Shown in pieces: positions 52,113-60,355 of a DNA stretch of 64,000 nt. A model generated the notes under the pieces. That model did no database searches. It worked only from the letters and a program-made list of their open reading frames with translations, and was not told where the DNA came from. A program made the position numbers and the translations under genes. Position 1 is the stretch's first letter; each line of letters starts with the position of its first letter. Origin of the DNA: Pelolinea sp. (GTDB taxonomy: Bacteria > Chloroflexota > Anaerolineae > Anaerolineales > Anaerolineaceae); the NCBI GenBank assembly GCA_030692365.1, contig JAUYCC010000026.1:32063-96062 (forward strand). The letters are read 5' to 3'.

Positions 52113-53903
52113 TTGAGCTTTACGATTGAATTTCAGCCGCTAGGTATACGCCTGGTGTGCGGTGAACCGTTCACCCTGCTGGAAGCCGCCCGCCAGGCGG
52201 GCATCAGTCTGCGTTCTGATTGCGGCGGAGCTGGGATCTGCGGCAAATGCGCCGTCCAGATTTTTTCCACGCCAAATAAATACCCTCCGACAGATACTGA
52301 AAAAACATTTTTTACGGAAACTCAATTGGCTGACGGGCTTCGGCTGGCGTGTGAAACCATCGTAGAAAATGACCTGAAAGTGCAAGTCCCTTCAGGTTCA
52401 GTGATCGAAGGCCAGGTACTGCAGGTGGAAGGCAGCCAGGATTCAATTCAGCCTGACCCACTCATTTTTCAAAAAATGGTTCGGCTAGATGAAGCCAACC
52501 TTAACAATCTCGCTTCCGATTTCACCCGGCTTCAGCAGGCGTCTGAAATCAAATCTCTAACGGCCAATCTGGAGGTTCTCCGCCGGATTCCCGATCTGCT
52601 GCGAAAGAATAATTGGCAGGCCAACCTCATTATCCGGGAAAAAGAGTTGGTCAATTTAACAGGTCAATCACTCCTAAAGCTGCTCGGGCTGGCAGTGGAT
52701 GTGGGCAGCACCAAGCTGGCTTGTTATTTGATGAACCTCGAAACAGGCGAAGTCCTCGCTACCAAAGGTGTTCCCAACCCGCAGATCGCCTATGGAGAAG
52801 ATATCATGGCGCGCCTGGCTTTTGCGATAAAAGGCAAGGATGAAGCAAACACACTGCATTCTTTACTGATGCAATCTATCAACCAGGCTGCCGCTGAGTT
52901 GTGCGCCCAAATCGGCCTTTCTTCTGCAGAGATTACGGATGCCTGTCTGGTTGGCAATACTGCTATGCATCATTTCTTCCTGAACCTACCTGCTGAATCA
53001 TTGGCTTTCTCACCCTTTGTTCCCGCGGTTTCTAATTCATTAAACCCCCTATCATCCGAAATTGGACTTGATGCCATGCCTGGCAGCCATGTTTACGCGC
53101 CTGCCGTTATTGCCGGCTTCGTCGGATCAGACCATTTAGCCTTTCTTCTGGCTGAAGGCTTTAGCGAGAATAACCGCGTATGTTTGGGAATTGATATCGG
53201 TACAAACACTGAAATTGCCTTGCAGAATGGCAGCCGCTTGGTCAGCGTGTCAACCGCGTCCGGTCCTGCGTTTGAAGGCGCGCATATCCGCTTTGGCATG
53301 CGCGCCGCGCCGGGCGCTATTGAGCATGTCAGCATAGACCAGCAAGGGAAAGCCCAAATCCAGGTTATTGGTGGCCAGTCCCCAACGGGTATCTGCGGCT
53401 CCGGAATTCTGGACGCGGTATCTGAAATGCGCCGGCTTGGCATACTCAATCATCGAGGCCGTATGGATAAATCCGCTCCCGGTATTCGACTGGATGACCA
53501 GGGTAAACCTTACTTTATCCTGGCGGAATCGGACAGGCAAATTACTCTGTCCCAAAACGATATTGACCAGATTCTGCTCGCCAAAGGCGCCATCCGTGCC
53601 GGGATTGATGTGCTAATGGATTACTTAAAGGTAAAGCCGGAAGAGATACAAGAAGTCCTTATTGCCGGCGCGTTTGGGTCTTACATGCGCCCTGAACACG
53701 CTATGCGCATCGGAATGCTTCCCGAAATACCATTAGGTCGCGTCCGCGCTGTGGGCAACGCAGCCGGCGCCGGAGCGCGCATGATGCTGATCTCAAAAAC
53801 CATCCGCGAAAAGGCTGAGAAATTGGCCAAACGAGTTGAATATCTGGAATTGACTGTCTATCCCGAATTCTCCATGTTCTATGCGCGTGGGATTCAGGCT
53901 TAG
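52113..53903 (+). CDS. RACo-type corrinoid activator (2Fe-2S ferredoxin plus ASKHA domain)
   Basis: This 596-residue protein begins with a plant-type [2Fe-2S] domain (Cys37, Cys43, Cys46 in DCGGAGICGKC, fourth ligand Cys80). A linker and an ASKHA-fold ATPase domain follow, with VDVGSTKLACYLMNL and LGIDIGTNTEIAL. This is the architecture of reductive activators of corrinoid proteins (RACo), which use ATP to restore inactive Co(II) corrinoid to Co(I). The TTG start at 52113 has AAGGA upstream. No acetyl-CoA-pathway or methyltransferase genes are next to it. HgcA, 10 kb away, is a corrinoid protein it might serve, though that link is speculative. Confidence 0.85.
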   Translation: MSFTIEFQPLGIRLVCGEPFTLLEAARQAGISLRSDCGGAGICGKCAVQIFSTPNKYPPTDTEKTFFTETQLADGLRLACETIVENDLKVQVPSGSVIEGQVLQVEGSQDSIQPDPLIFQKMVRLDEANLNNLASDFTRLQQASEIKSLTANLEVLRRIPDLLRKNNWQANLIIREKELVNLTGQSLLKLLGLAVDVGSTKLACYLMNLETGEVLATKGVPNPQIAYGEDIMARLAFAIKGKDEANTLHSLLMQSINQAAAELCAQIGLSSAEITDACLVGNTAMHHFFLNLPAESLAFSPFVPAVSNSLNPLSSEIGLDAMPGSHVYAPAVIAGFVGSDHLAFLLAEGFSENNRVCLGIDIGTNTEIALQNGSRLVSVSTASGPAFEGAHIRFGMRAAPGAIEHVSIDQQGKAQIQVIGGQSPTGICGSGILDAVSEMRRLGILNHRGRMDKSAPGIRLDDQGKPYFILAESDRQITLSQNDIDQILLAKGAIRAGIDVLMDYLKVKPEEIQEVLIAGAFGSYMRPEHAMRIGMLPEIPLGRVRAVGNAAGAGARMMLISKTIREKAEKLAKRVEYLELTVYPEFSMFYARGIQA

Positions 53904-54006
53904 CCACATACAAATACTGACAACCGTCAATTTCCGGATTTATAATTCTGAGTAATAATCCTACCAAAAGGGTATTAAATATCTATTATTTTAAGGAGAG
54001 AAAGCA

Positions 54007-54510
54007 ATGCATGATATGACCAAATCCAATCTTGAAGCCGCCTTCGCGGGAGAAAGCCAGGCTCATATGAAGTATATTATTTTTGCCGACCAGGCCGAAA
54101 AAGACGGTTTCACCAATGTAGCGCGCCTTTTCCGCGCGAACGCCTACGCTGAACAGGTACACGCCACCAGCCACTTCAAAGTTATGAAAAAACTGGCCGA
54201 AACCTCCGGTAATCTCCAGACCGGCATTGACGGAGAGACCTACGAAATGGAAGAGATGTACCCCGCCTTTACCGCCGTTGCGGAACTGCAGGATGAGCGC
54301 GCCGCGGTTCGTTCCACCAAATAGGCACGCGAAGCCGAGAAAATCCACGCTGAAATGTACACTAATGCCAAATCCACCGTGGATCAAGGCCAGGATTCAA
54401 CGGTCGGTAAATTGCATGTCTGCTCGGTGTGCGGATGGACCGGCGAAGGTGAACCGCCTGATAACTGCCCCTTGTGCAACGCCAAGAAAGAACTAATTAA
54501 AACTTTCTAA
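54007..54510 (+). pseudogene. rbr: Rubrerythrin interrupted by an in-frame TAG
   Basis: Reading from ATG 54007 gives a normal rubrerythrin start (TKSNLEAAFAGESQAHMKY, then EQVHATSHF) up to TAG at 54322-54324. The same frame then continues AREAEKIHAEMYTNAKS and a C-terminal rubredoxin-like CSVCGWTGEGEPPDNCPLC, stopping at TAA 54508. No shift is needed. The stop falls before the second ExxH diiron motif, so the truncated product would lack half the diiron site and the rubredoxin domain. A point mutation or sequencing error is the simplest cause; read-through is possible. Rubrerythrin normally removes peroxide in anaerobes. Confidence 0.9.
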
Positions 54511-54528
54511 ATAAACACAATTAAATGC

Positions 54529-54562
54529 AAAGCCGGTAGCGAAAAAAATCGCTACCGGCTTT
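54529..54562. terminator. Bidirectional terminator between rubrerythrin and the NRAMP gene
   Basis: AAAGCCGGTAGCGA and TCGCTACCGGCTTT form a perfect 14-bp stem with a six-A loop, with T residues on both sides. It separates the plus-strand rubrerythrin and the minus-strand magnesium operon. Confidence 0.92.
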
Positions 54563-54594
54563 TTGTGTATTTTTCCTTAATAATTATTCTTCGA

Positions 54595-55842
54595 TTATTT
54601 TTTAAATTGCAGAACAAACAGGGCAATTGTAATAGACATGATCATGGCCGTCAGAACAATTGAAAAGATATTTTGGTATCTCTTATTCTTCCATTTCCCC
54701 ATTATTTCTCGGTCATTTGCCAGGATGAGTACTAACACCAGCAGCACCGGCAGCAGGATGGCATTCATGGATTGTGAAAGCAGCATGATCTTGAACAATG
54801 GCAGTCCGGGAATCAAAACAAAGAGGGAACTGAGGGCAATAACCGCCACATAGATACCATAGAAGATGGGCGCGTCTTGCCGTTTTTGGTCCAGCCCTCT
54901 TTCCCATCCAAATGCTTCTGTAATGGCGTAAACGGTTGACAATGGCAGAACCATGGCTGCCAAAATAGAGGCCCCAACCAAACCTGAGGCGAATAATAAT
55001 TTCGCCCAGTTGCCTGCCAAAGGTACCAAGGCCAGCGCTGCTTGTTCTGCTTTTTCAACATGGATACCGTGCAAAAATAAGGTCGCACCGGTGCAGATGA
55101 TAATAAATGCCGATATAATATTCCCCCAGATTGCGCCAAACACCACATCCGCCTTGGTCAGTCCATAATCCTGCTCATCCACGCCTTTATCCACAACTGA
55201 TGCCTGCATATAGAAGATGCCCCAAGGCGTGATGGTCGTACCAATAGTGGCCAGTACCGCAATAATATACTCGGGTTCAAATAGAAACTGCGGGGTCACC
55301 GCAGAGCGTAATACATCCCCCCAGTCAGGCTTCAATATAAACGCGGAAATTACATAGGCTATGGCGGACAGGCACAGGATTAACAGCAACTTCTCAACGC
55401 TCTTGTATGATCCACCCATCACCAACAAACCAATAATAACTGCTGCGACCGGCACCACAATATAGCGGCTAATGCCCAGTAGTTCCGCGCCTGCCGCGAT
55501 GCCGGCAAATTCCGCGATGGTTGTGCCCAGGTTGGCCACCAGCAAACAAATCATCGCGATCAATGTGATCTTTACCCCAAATTTCTCTCGGATAAGGTCT
55601 GCTGTTCCCTTGCCGGTCACCGCCCCAAGCCGGGCAGCCATTTCTTGGATAAAGACCTCTCCAAACGTCACCACCACCAGCAGCCACAGAAAATTGTAGC
55701 CGTAACGCGACCCAGCCATGGAGTAGGTGGCAATTCCGGGTGCGTCATTATCCGCCGAAGCAGTGATTAAGCCCGGTCCCAAGACGGCCAGAACCAGCCA
55801 TAATCGTTTTATCAGGCTTACACGCGCAGTGTTTTTCTTCAT
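54595..55842 (-). CDS. NRAMP-family divalent-cation transporter, non-canonical metal site
   Basis: This 415-residue protein has about 11 membrane helices and the NRAMP fold (start LGPGLITASADNDAPGIATY). The canonical TM1 metal motif DPGN is not present as such; the segment reads DNDAPG (residues 31-36). The TM6 motif MPH is TPWG (205-208), so the conserved Met and His that favour Mn2+ and Fe2+ are missing. Such changes are known in NRAMP-related Mg2+ transporters (NRMT). It ends a three-gene operon with an MgtE-type regulatory protein and corA, which supports Mg2+ as substrate. Specificity is inferred. Confidence 0.82.
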   Translation of the reverse strand: MKKNTARVSLIKRLWLVLAVLGPGLITASADNDAPGIATYSMAGSRYGYNFLWLLVVVTFGEVFIQEMAARLGAVTGKGTADLIREKFGVKITLIAMICLLVANLGTTIAEFAGIAAGAELLGISRYIVVPVAAVIIGLLVMGGSYKSVEKLLLILCLSAIAYVISAFILKPDWGDVLRSAVTPQFLFEPEYIIAVLATIGTTITPWGIFYMQASVVDKGVDEQDYGLTKADVVFGAIWGNIISAFIIICTGATLFLHGIHVEKAEQAALALVPLAGNWAKLLFASGLVGASILAAMVLPLSTVYAITEAFGWERGLDQKRQDAPIFYGIYVAVIALSSLFVLIPGLPLFKIMLLSQSMNAILLPVLLVLVLILANDREIMGKWKNKRYQNIFSIVLTAMIMSITIALFVLQFKK

Positions 55843-55853
55843 TGTCTAATTCG

Positions 55854-57113
55854 CTAGAAAAAACGAGGAAGCCGTTTTTTATAAGCGGTAGGCAAAACTG
55901 TATCCAGCGCGTCGTCGAGCGTAACGATGCCCATCATTTTCTTGGTGCTCTCTTCAACCACTGGAATTGAAAGCAGGTTATACTTCGCGATCAGGTATGC
56001 TACTTCATGCTGGCTGGTCTGCGGAAAAACAAATACCGGTTTATTCTCCATCAAGGTTTCCACCAGTTGTTCCGGCTTGGCCATCACAAGGTCACGCAGA
56101 TAGATCACACCCTCCAGACGCTCTTCCTTATCCAGTACGTAGATATAATACATGTCCTCCACATCTTGTGCGTCTTCTGATGAGCGCAAGAATTCGATTG
56201 CCTGGCTGACCGTAAGCCCCTCATAGATCCAGCCGTAATCCGTGGTCATGATACCGCCTGCCGAATCCGGAGGAAAATCGAGCAAGGACCGGATCTCCTC
56301 GGCCTCATCTTTCTCCATCAGTTGCAGCAGTTCATGGCTTGTTTCTTTGGGCATATCTGCCAGCAGGTCAGCCGCTTCGTCCGGTTCCATTTCCTCAAGG
56401 ATATCCGCCGCGTGGCGTGAATCCAGGTGGGTCAGGACGTCAATCTGCGTCTTGGTGGGGCTTTCCTCCAGCGTATCCGCCAGCACCTCAATATCCATAT
56501 TTTCCATCAGCGATTGGCCGGCTGTCCGGTCCAGGTCGCTCAGGATGAGAGCAATATCCGCGGGAGGCAGTTTGCTTATCTTTTCCTTTGATTTCTTCAG
56601 CCTCAAAGGATTCTTCTCATCGAGGTAAGCCACATCCTGCCAGGTGATCACGCTTCGCGTGACAGGCCGGTTAATCAATTTAAAAAAAGCCAGCACCGCC
56701 TTTTCCAGCCCCAGCCGGCGCGCCAAGCCCAAGTTGCCCATGTCCACACCGGTAACCACATAGATATTTTGGGAATACGCCAGCTGGATATCGTTTACGC
56801 GCACCACGCGTTTGCCCTCAATATCCACTATCTGGTGGTCGAGGACCTGGTGCTTCAATTGGAGTTCATTTCCGGTAGGCGTGTAAGGCTTGAGGTTGTT
56901 ATCAGGTACTTTAAGGGCGATGCTTGGATACAGGCTACTGATTTGGCTTACGCCGATATGAACAATATTACCGTCCTTGACCTTTATCGCGATAGCAGAA
57001 ACCGGTGGAAATGCCGCTTCTGCTTTCGCGATTAAGACATCAATGCATTTTCCGAAGTTATTGCCGAAGGCATCCCAAACCTGGCTGCCGATGATTTCAC
57101 TGAGATAGATCAA
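55854..57113 (-). CDS. PRC-barrel/MgtE-N/CBS protein without transmembrane channel
   Basis: The 419-residue protein combines an N-terminal PRC-barrel-like region (residues 1-170, twice the SQVWDAFGNNFG/VRVNDIQLAY pattern), an MgtE intracellular N domain (LPPADIALILSDLD, then acidic repeats EEMEPDEAADLLADMP) and two CBS domains (GIMTTDYGWI onward, VFVFPQTSQHEV onward). In MgtE these sense Mg2+ and gate the channel. Here the membrane domain is missing, so it may be a Mg2+-sensing regulator of the partner transporters. It is 11 bases before the NRAMP gene and 24 bases after corA. Confidence 0.87.
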   Translation of the reverse strand: MIYLSEIIGSQVWDAFGNNFGKCIDVLIAKAEAAFPPVSAIAIKVKDGNIVHIGVSQISSLYPSIALKVPDNNLKPYTPTGNELQLKHQVLDHQIVDIEGKRVVRVNDIQLAYSQNIYVVTGVDMGNLGLARRLGLEKAVLAFFKLINRPVTRSVITWQDVAYLDEKNPLRLKKSKEKISKLPPADIALILSDLDRTAGQSLMENMDIEVLADTLEESPTKTQIDVLTHLDSRHAADILEEMEPDEAADLLADMPKETSHELLQLMEKDEAEEIRSLLDFPPDSAGGIMTTDYGWIYEGLTVSQAIEFLRSSEDAQDVEDMYYIYVLDKEERLEGVIYLRDLVMAKPEQLVETLMENKPVFVFPQTSQHEVAYLIAKYNLLSIPVVEESTKKMMGIVTLDDALDTVLPTAYKKRLPRFF

Positions 57114-57137
57114 TCAGCCCTCCTTGCTTTTAGGTAA

Positions 57138-58067
57138 TTATAGCCAGTTCATTTTCTTAAAGAACAGCGCAGCCATAAGCATTACCGCCGCGGAAAGCGC
57201 CCCAATCACCACAAAACACAGGTTACTGCTCTGCATGGGAAGCGTCAGGTTCATTCCATAAAAGCTGGCGATAAGCGTGGGCAGGCTGAGGATGATAGTT
57301 ACCGAAGTAAGTACCTTGATCACCTTGTTCTGGTTGTTCGAGATGATCGAGGCAAACGCGTCCATCATCTAGCTCAACAGGTTACTGGAAATATTGGTCA
57401 TCTCGATAGCCTGCTGATTCTCGATGATCACATCTTCCAGAAGGTCAGCGTCCTCCGGATAAGTGGCAAAGAAGCGAGTGCGCTGAATTTTCTCGAACAC
57501 TAGTTCGTTGGACTTCAACGCGGTGGAAAGCAGTTCCAGGCTCTTCTGGAATTTTAACAATTCCAGCACTTCCTTGTTCTGGATTGATTTCTGGAGTTGG
57601 TCTTCAATGTAATCGACCTTCTTGTTGATCATGCGCACTGCGTCCAGATATTGATTGGCAATCGCCAGAAGGATCTGCAAGATAAAGCGGTTGCGTTTAC
57701 TGGTGGAGAAATACTGCCCGTGTTTGTTGATCAATTTCTTCAGGAAGGGTATCTCGTACTTTGACACGGTGATGATGTAATCGTAGCAAAGTATGATGCC
57801 CAGCGGGACAGTAGTAAAAGGAATATCCTCAACATCACCCTGGTAGTACGGGATGCGAAGCAGCAGCAGCGTGGTCCCGGCTTCCTTTTCGGTGCGCGGG
57901 CGCTCATCCAGATCAAGTGAATAGGTGATGAAATCCAACGGAATGCCCAGACCGTAGGTTTCTTCTATCTCGACCAGTGAGGGATTGACGACATTAACCC
58001 AGGCGCCGTCCGCCACCTGCGGCAACGTGCTGAGCTTGTTCTCGGCAGTCTTCAAAATTGTGATCAT
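57138..58067 (-). pseudogene. corA: CorA-type Mg2+ transporter interrupted by an in-frame TAG
   Basis: ATG 58067 (behind GGAGG) encodes the cytoplasmic CorA domain for 232 residues, up to TAG at 57369-57371. The frame continues at once with ATG-ATG and 76 residues carrying the two C-terminal membrane helices and the selectivity motif YGMN. Together this is a full-length CorA (about 309 codons). TAG immediately followed by ATG could allow reinitiation, making a split transporter; otherwise the gene is dead or the base is a sequencing error. It heads the magnesium operon under an unusual leader. Confidence 0.9.
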
Positions 58068-58112
58068 GGCAACCTCCAATTGCGTAAATTTGGGGCTGGC
58101 CCTTGACAAAAC

Positions 58113-58153
58113 AAAAACCCTCGGCTCTTTCCTTTCGAATAGGCACCGAGGGT
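58113..58153 (-). terminator. Intrinsic attenuator upstream of corA
   Basis: On the minus strand ACCCTCGG (58153-58146) pairs with CCGAGGGT (58124-58117), followed by TTTTTGTTTT. It lies 27 bases after the leader ORF stop and 46 bases before corA, so it can switch the magnesium operon off. Competing pairing with the leader ORF's 3' end is possible. Confidence 0.85.
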
Positions 58154-58179
58154 TCAACTGCCGTTGTTAAGAAAACGGT

Positions 58180-58278
58180 TTAAACCGGATTACCTCCCGG
58201 TGATGCGTATCCAACAGGATAAAGAGCAAAGCTGTGTTTAGGGTCAGGTTCTAAATCTAATGAAATTTCTTCGTTCAT
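58180..58278 (-). CDS. Leader peptide with EPDP motif (MgtL-like) before corA
   Basis: An ATG at 58278 opens a 32-codon frame ending in TAA at 58180. Residues 10-13 are Glu-Pro-Asp-Pro, in the context LDLEPDPKHSF; the rest is rich in Pro and Gly (YASPGGNPV at the end). The EPDP sequence is the same as in E. coli MgtL (MEPDPTP), where acidic-plus-proline nascent chains destabilise the ribosome at low Mg2+ and allow mgtA expression. A purine-rich AAAGAG provides a weak ribosome-binding site. The ORF is followed by an intrinsic terminator and then corA. No homologue was searched; the match to MgtL logic is inference, the motif is seen. Confidence 0.72.
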   Translation of the reverse strand: MNEEISLDLEPDPKHSFALYPVGYASPGGNPV

Positions 58279-58299
58279 TGTTGTCTCTTTCTGTTTACC

Positions 58300-58329
58300 A
58301 GTTTACACCCAACCGCACAGACAAGTCAA
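58300..58329 (-). promoter_or_regulatory. Probable promoter of the corA operon
   Basis: Minus-strand TTGACT (58329-58324), 18-base spacer, TAAACT (58305-58300), just downstream of the GIN-domain gene. The start would be near 58293, about 15 bases before the leader ORF. Confidence 0.5.
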
Positions 58330-58343
58330 GGTGCAAAACCAGT

Positions 58344-59012
58344 TTACTTGGGTTCGCCCAGGCTGGTGACCTTTCCCAGCATGGTGACACTCTGCTTGAT
58401 GGCCGGCGAACCAAAATATTCCACGCTGCCAACACCCGCGATGGTTACGTCCAGTTCGCCCGTCACCCAGATCTGTGCTGAACCAACGCCGCTCAGCACC
58501 ACTTTGGCGTTCTTGGATTTCAGCTGATGCCCGCTGAAGTTGCCCGCGCCGGCCATGGTGACACTCAGGTCCTTGACCTCGCCGTCCACACGGATCTTGC
58601 CTGCGCCGGGAAGTTCAGCCTTCAGAGAATCTGCCTTAAGGGCTTTTACCTTGATATTAGATGCACCGATCAATTTAAGCGTCAGGTCATCCGTTTTAAT
58701 AGGCTTCACCTCAATATCCGCTGCGCCGGTCACTTCCAGTTCTTTCAAGTCTTTGACCACAATCGTGATGCGGATATCGTGGTCGGAGAGGAAGTCAAAA
58801 CCCGCGCTGAGTTTTTCCACCCAATCGCGCCCCACATTGATCACCAGTTTGCCGTCTTTCACGTTGGTGGTGATGCGGCTGACCGCGATCTCGTCACCTT
58901 CCAGCGTCACTTCCTGCTGCTTGCCCTGTGAAATGAACAGCTTGCCGATGCCGCGCATATTGACGCGGTCAAATTCACCTAATTCCCGTTTTTCAGTTTT
59001 TCTTCCAGCCAT
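58344..59012 (-). CDS. GIN-domain (DUF2807) beta-helix protein
   Basis: The 222-residue protein shows the repeated beta-strand pattern of the putative auto-transporter head GIN domain (LEVTGAADIEVKPI, LKLIGASNIKVKAL, AELPGAGKIRVDG, VTMAGAGNFSG, VVLSGVGSAQIWV). No signal peptide is visible, which is unusual for this usually secreted family. It starts behind AAGGAG and overlaps the preceding small gene by 20 bases. Confidence 0.88.
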   Translation of the reverse strand: MAGRKTEKRELGEFDRVNMRGIGKLFISQGKQQEVTLEGDEIAVSRITTNVKDGKLVINVGRDWVEKLSAGFDFLSDHDIRITIVVKDLKELEVTGAADIEVKPIKTDDLTLKLIGASNIKVKALKADSLKAELPGAGKIRVDGEVKDLSVTMAGAGNFSGHQLKSKNAKVVLSGVGSAQIWVTGELDVTIAGVGSVEYFGSPAIKQSVTMLGKVTSLGEPK

Positions 59013-59181
59013 TTTTTACTCCTTCAACAATCTGTGCAGTTGCCGCGTGAGCCCCAAACTGGCTCAGGAACGCCACCACCGCCACAATCATCCAGGCGGT
59101 TGGAGTGAAGGATGCGTCCTTTTCCACTTCCTGATAAACTTCTTTGCGGAAAGTGAACGCGCCGATAATTTTTTCCATCAT
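58993..59181 (-). CDS. Short membrane protein resembling a truncated Yip1-family N-terminus
   Basis: ATG 59181 behind GGAGG gives 62 residues beginning MMEKIIGAFTFRKEVYQEVEKD, then one helix (AWMIVAVVAFLSQFGA). This resembles the start of Yip1-family membrane proteins of about 200 residues, but the remaining helices are missing. It may be a 3'-truncated relic fused in position to the GIN-domain gene, or a genuine small protein. Low certainty on family. Confidence 0.55.
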   Translation of the reverse strand: MMEKIIGAFTFRKEVYQEVEKDASFTPTAWMIVAVVAFLSQFGAHAATAQIVEGVKNGWKKN

Positions 59182-59331
59182 AATAGCCTCCATTATTACT
59201 TGGTTATATAAATCATCATAACCCGAAAATTATGAAATTGATACCAAATGGTGTAAATTTTGATAAATTCTTAATAAAACTTCAACCGTTCCAGCCGTAA
59301 GTATAATTAAATCAAACTATCAGGAGTTTCT

Positions 59332-60348
59332 ATGCGTAAACTTTTAGCCCTTCTCATCACGCTTGCTCTGGTTTTTCCGCTCATCCTCGCGGCTCAGGCG
59401 CTGGTCAGCGTCAATTCGTTCATTTTAGACCGAAATTTTTATATACAGGCATTAGACAGCGACCAAGTTTATGAATCGCTTTTGTCTGACAGCATGCTCA
59501 ATGCTACGCTTGGCGTTTACCTGCCGCTACCCTCTGATGCTGATCTCTCAAAGGTTGAGGCGGTTGTAAAATCGGTCATCACCCGCGATTATCTGAAAGA
59601 CCAGGTGGGCATCTTTGTCAACGGCCTGTTCGATTATTTGCAAGGCAAGACGGATAAGTTTGCGCCCGTCCTGAATCTTGTACCTGTTAAAGAAGCGTTG
59701 ACCAGCGAAAAACAGGATGACCTCCTGGCAGCTATTGCGGCCATCATACCTGTATGTGAACCCGGGCAGATGCCAGGCATTGATACCGAAAACCAGAATG
59801 CCTGTAAACCCGAGGGCGTTAGCGATGTAGTTCTGGTTGAAGGTTACCTCAAACTTGTTTTTCCTTTGGTATTAGCCCAGGTTCCGGATGAGGTGCCAAT
59901 CGGCGAGAAATGGGATGAAATTCGCAGCGCCCGCAACTGGGGTCCGTTCGCCTCGGGCATGGCATTGCCGGCCAGTCTGATGCTCGTCTCTGTTTTCCTG
60001 GCTTTTGTGGCAGCATCCTTCTGGTATATCGCCACGCTCATCGCGGATGATTCCTGGCGGGTGCGCCTGCTGTGGCTAGGCTGGACGCTGATGATCCCCT
60101 CGGCGCTGATCTTCCTGGTCGGCTTGGCTGTCACTGCTGATATCCCGAACTACTGGGTCAACCTCGGTCTTGACCGGGCAAGTTTCAATGGCATTCTCTT
60201 TGGTCCAGGCCTGCGCGAATCATTGCGCGCGGTTTTGCGCGGTTCCTTCTCGCGCGTGGCCAGTTCCTTCATGATGGTGGGCGGCATCAGCGGCGCGGTA
60301 GGCCTCGGTCTAATCTTCTGGGGTCTCGCCACCCCCCGAAAATCCTAG
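59332..60348 (+). CDS. Membrane protein of unknown function
   Basis: This 338-residue protein has an N-terminal signal/anchor helix (residues 4-24), an extracellular region to about 210 with two cysteines (VCEPGQMPG ... NACKPEG), and four C-terminal helices (about 210-235, 242-265, 285-300 weak, 308-332). I do not recognise a family. It is monocistronic; the repeat copy starting at 60356 follows its stop by seven bases. Confidence 0.75.
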   Translation: MRKLLALLITLALVFPLILAAQALVSVNSFILDRNFYIQALDSDQVYESLLSDSMLNATLGVYLPLPSDADLSKVEAVVKSVITRDYLKDQVGIFVNGLFDYLQGKTDKFAPVLNLVPVKEALTSEKQDDLLAAIAAIIPVCEPGQMPGIDTENQNACKPEGVSDVVLVEGYLKLVFPLVLAQVPDEVPIGEKWDEIRSARNWGPFASGMALPASLMLVSVFLAFVAASFWYIATLIADDSWRVRLLWLGWTLMIPSALIFLVGLAVTADIPNYWVNLGLDRASFNGILFGPGLRESLRAVLRGSFSRVASSFMMVGGISGAVGLGLIFWGLATPRKS

Positions 60349-60355
60349 TTTTTGT

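Noticed and set aside
54007..58067. General TAG recoding in this genome
   Set aside because: Many intact genes in the window end naturally with TAG (for example at 3126, 30819, 41668, 43989, 44390 and 53903), so TAG is a normal stop.
58113..58343. M-box magnesium riboswitch upstream of corA
   Set aside because: The sequence does not show the conserved M-box core; the leader ORF and hairpin explain the region better.
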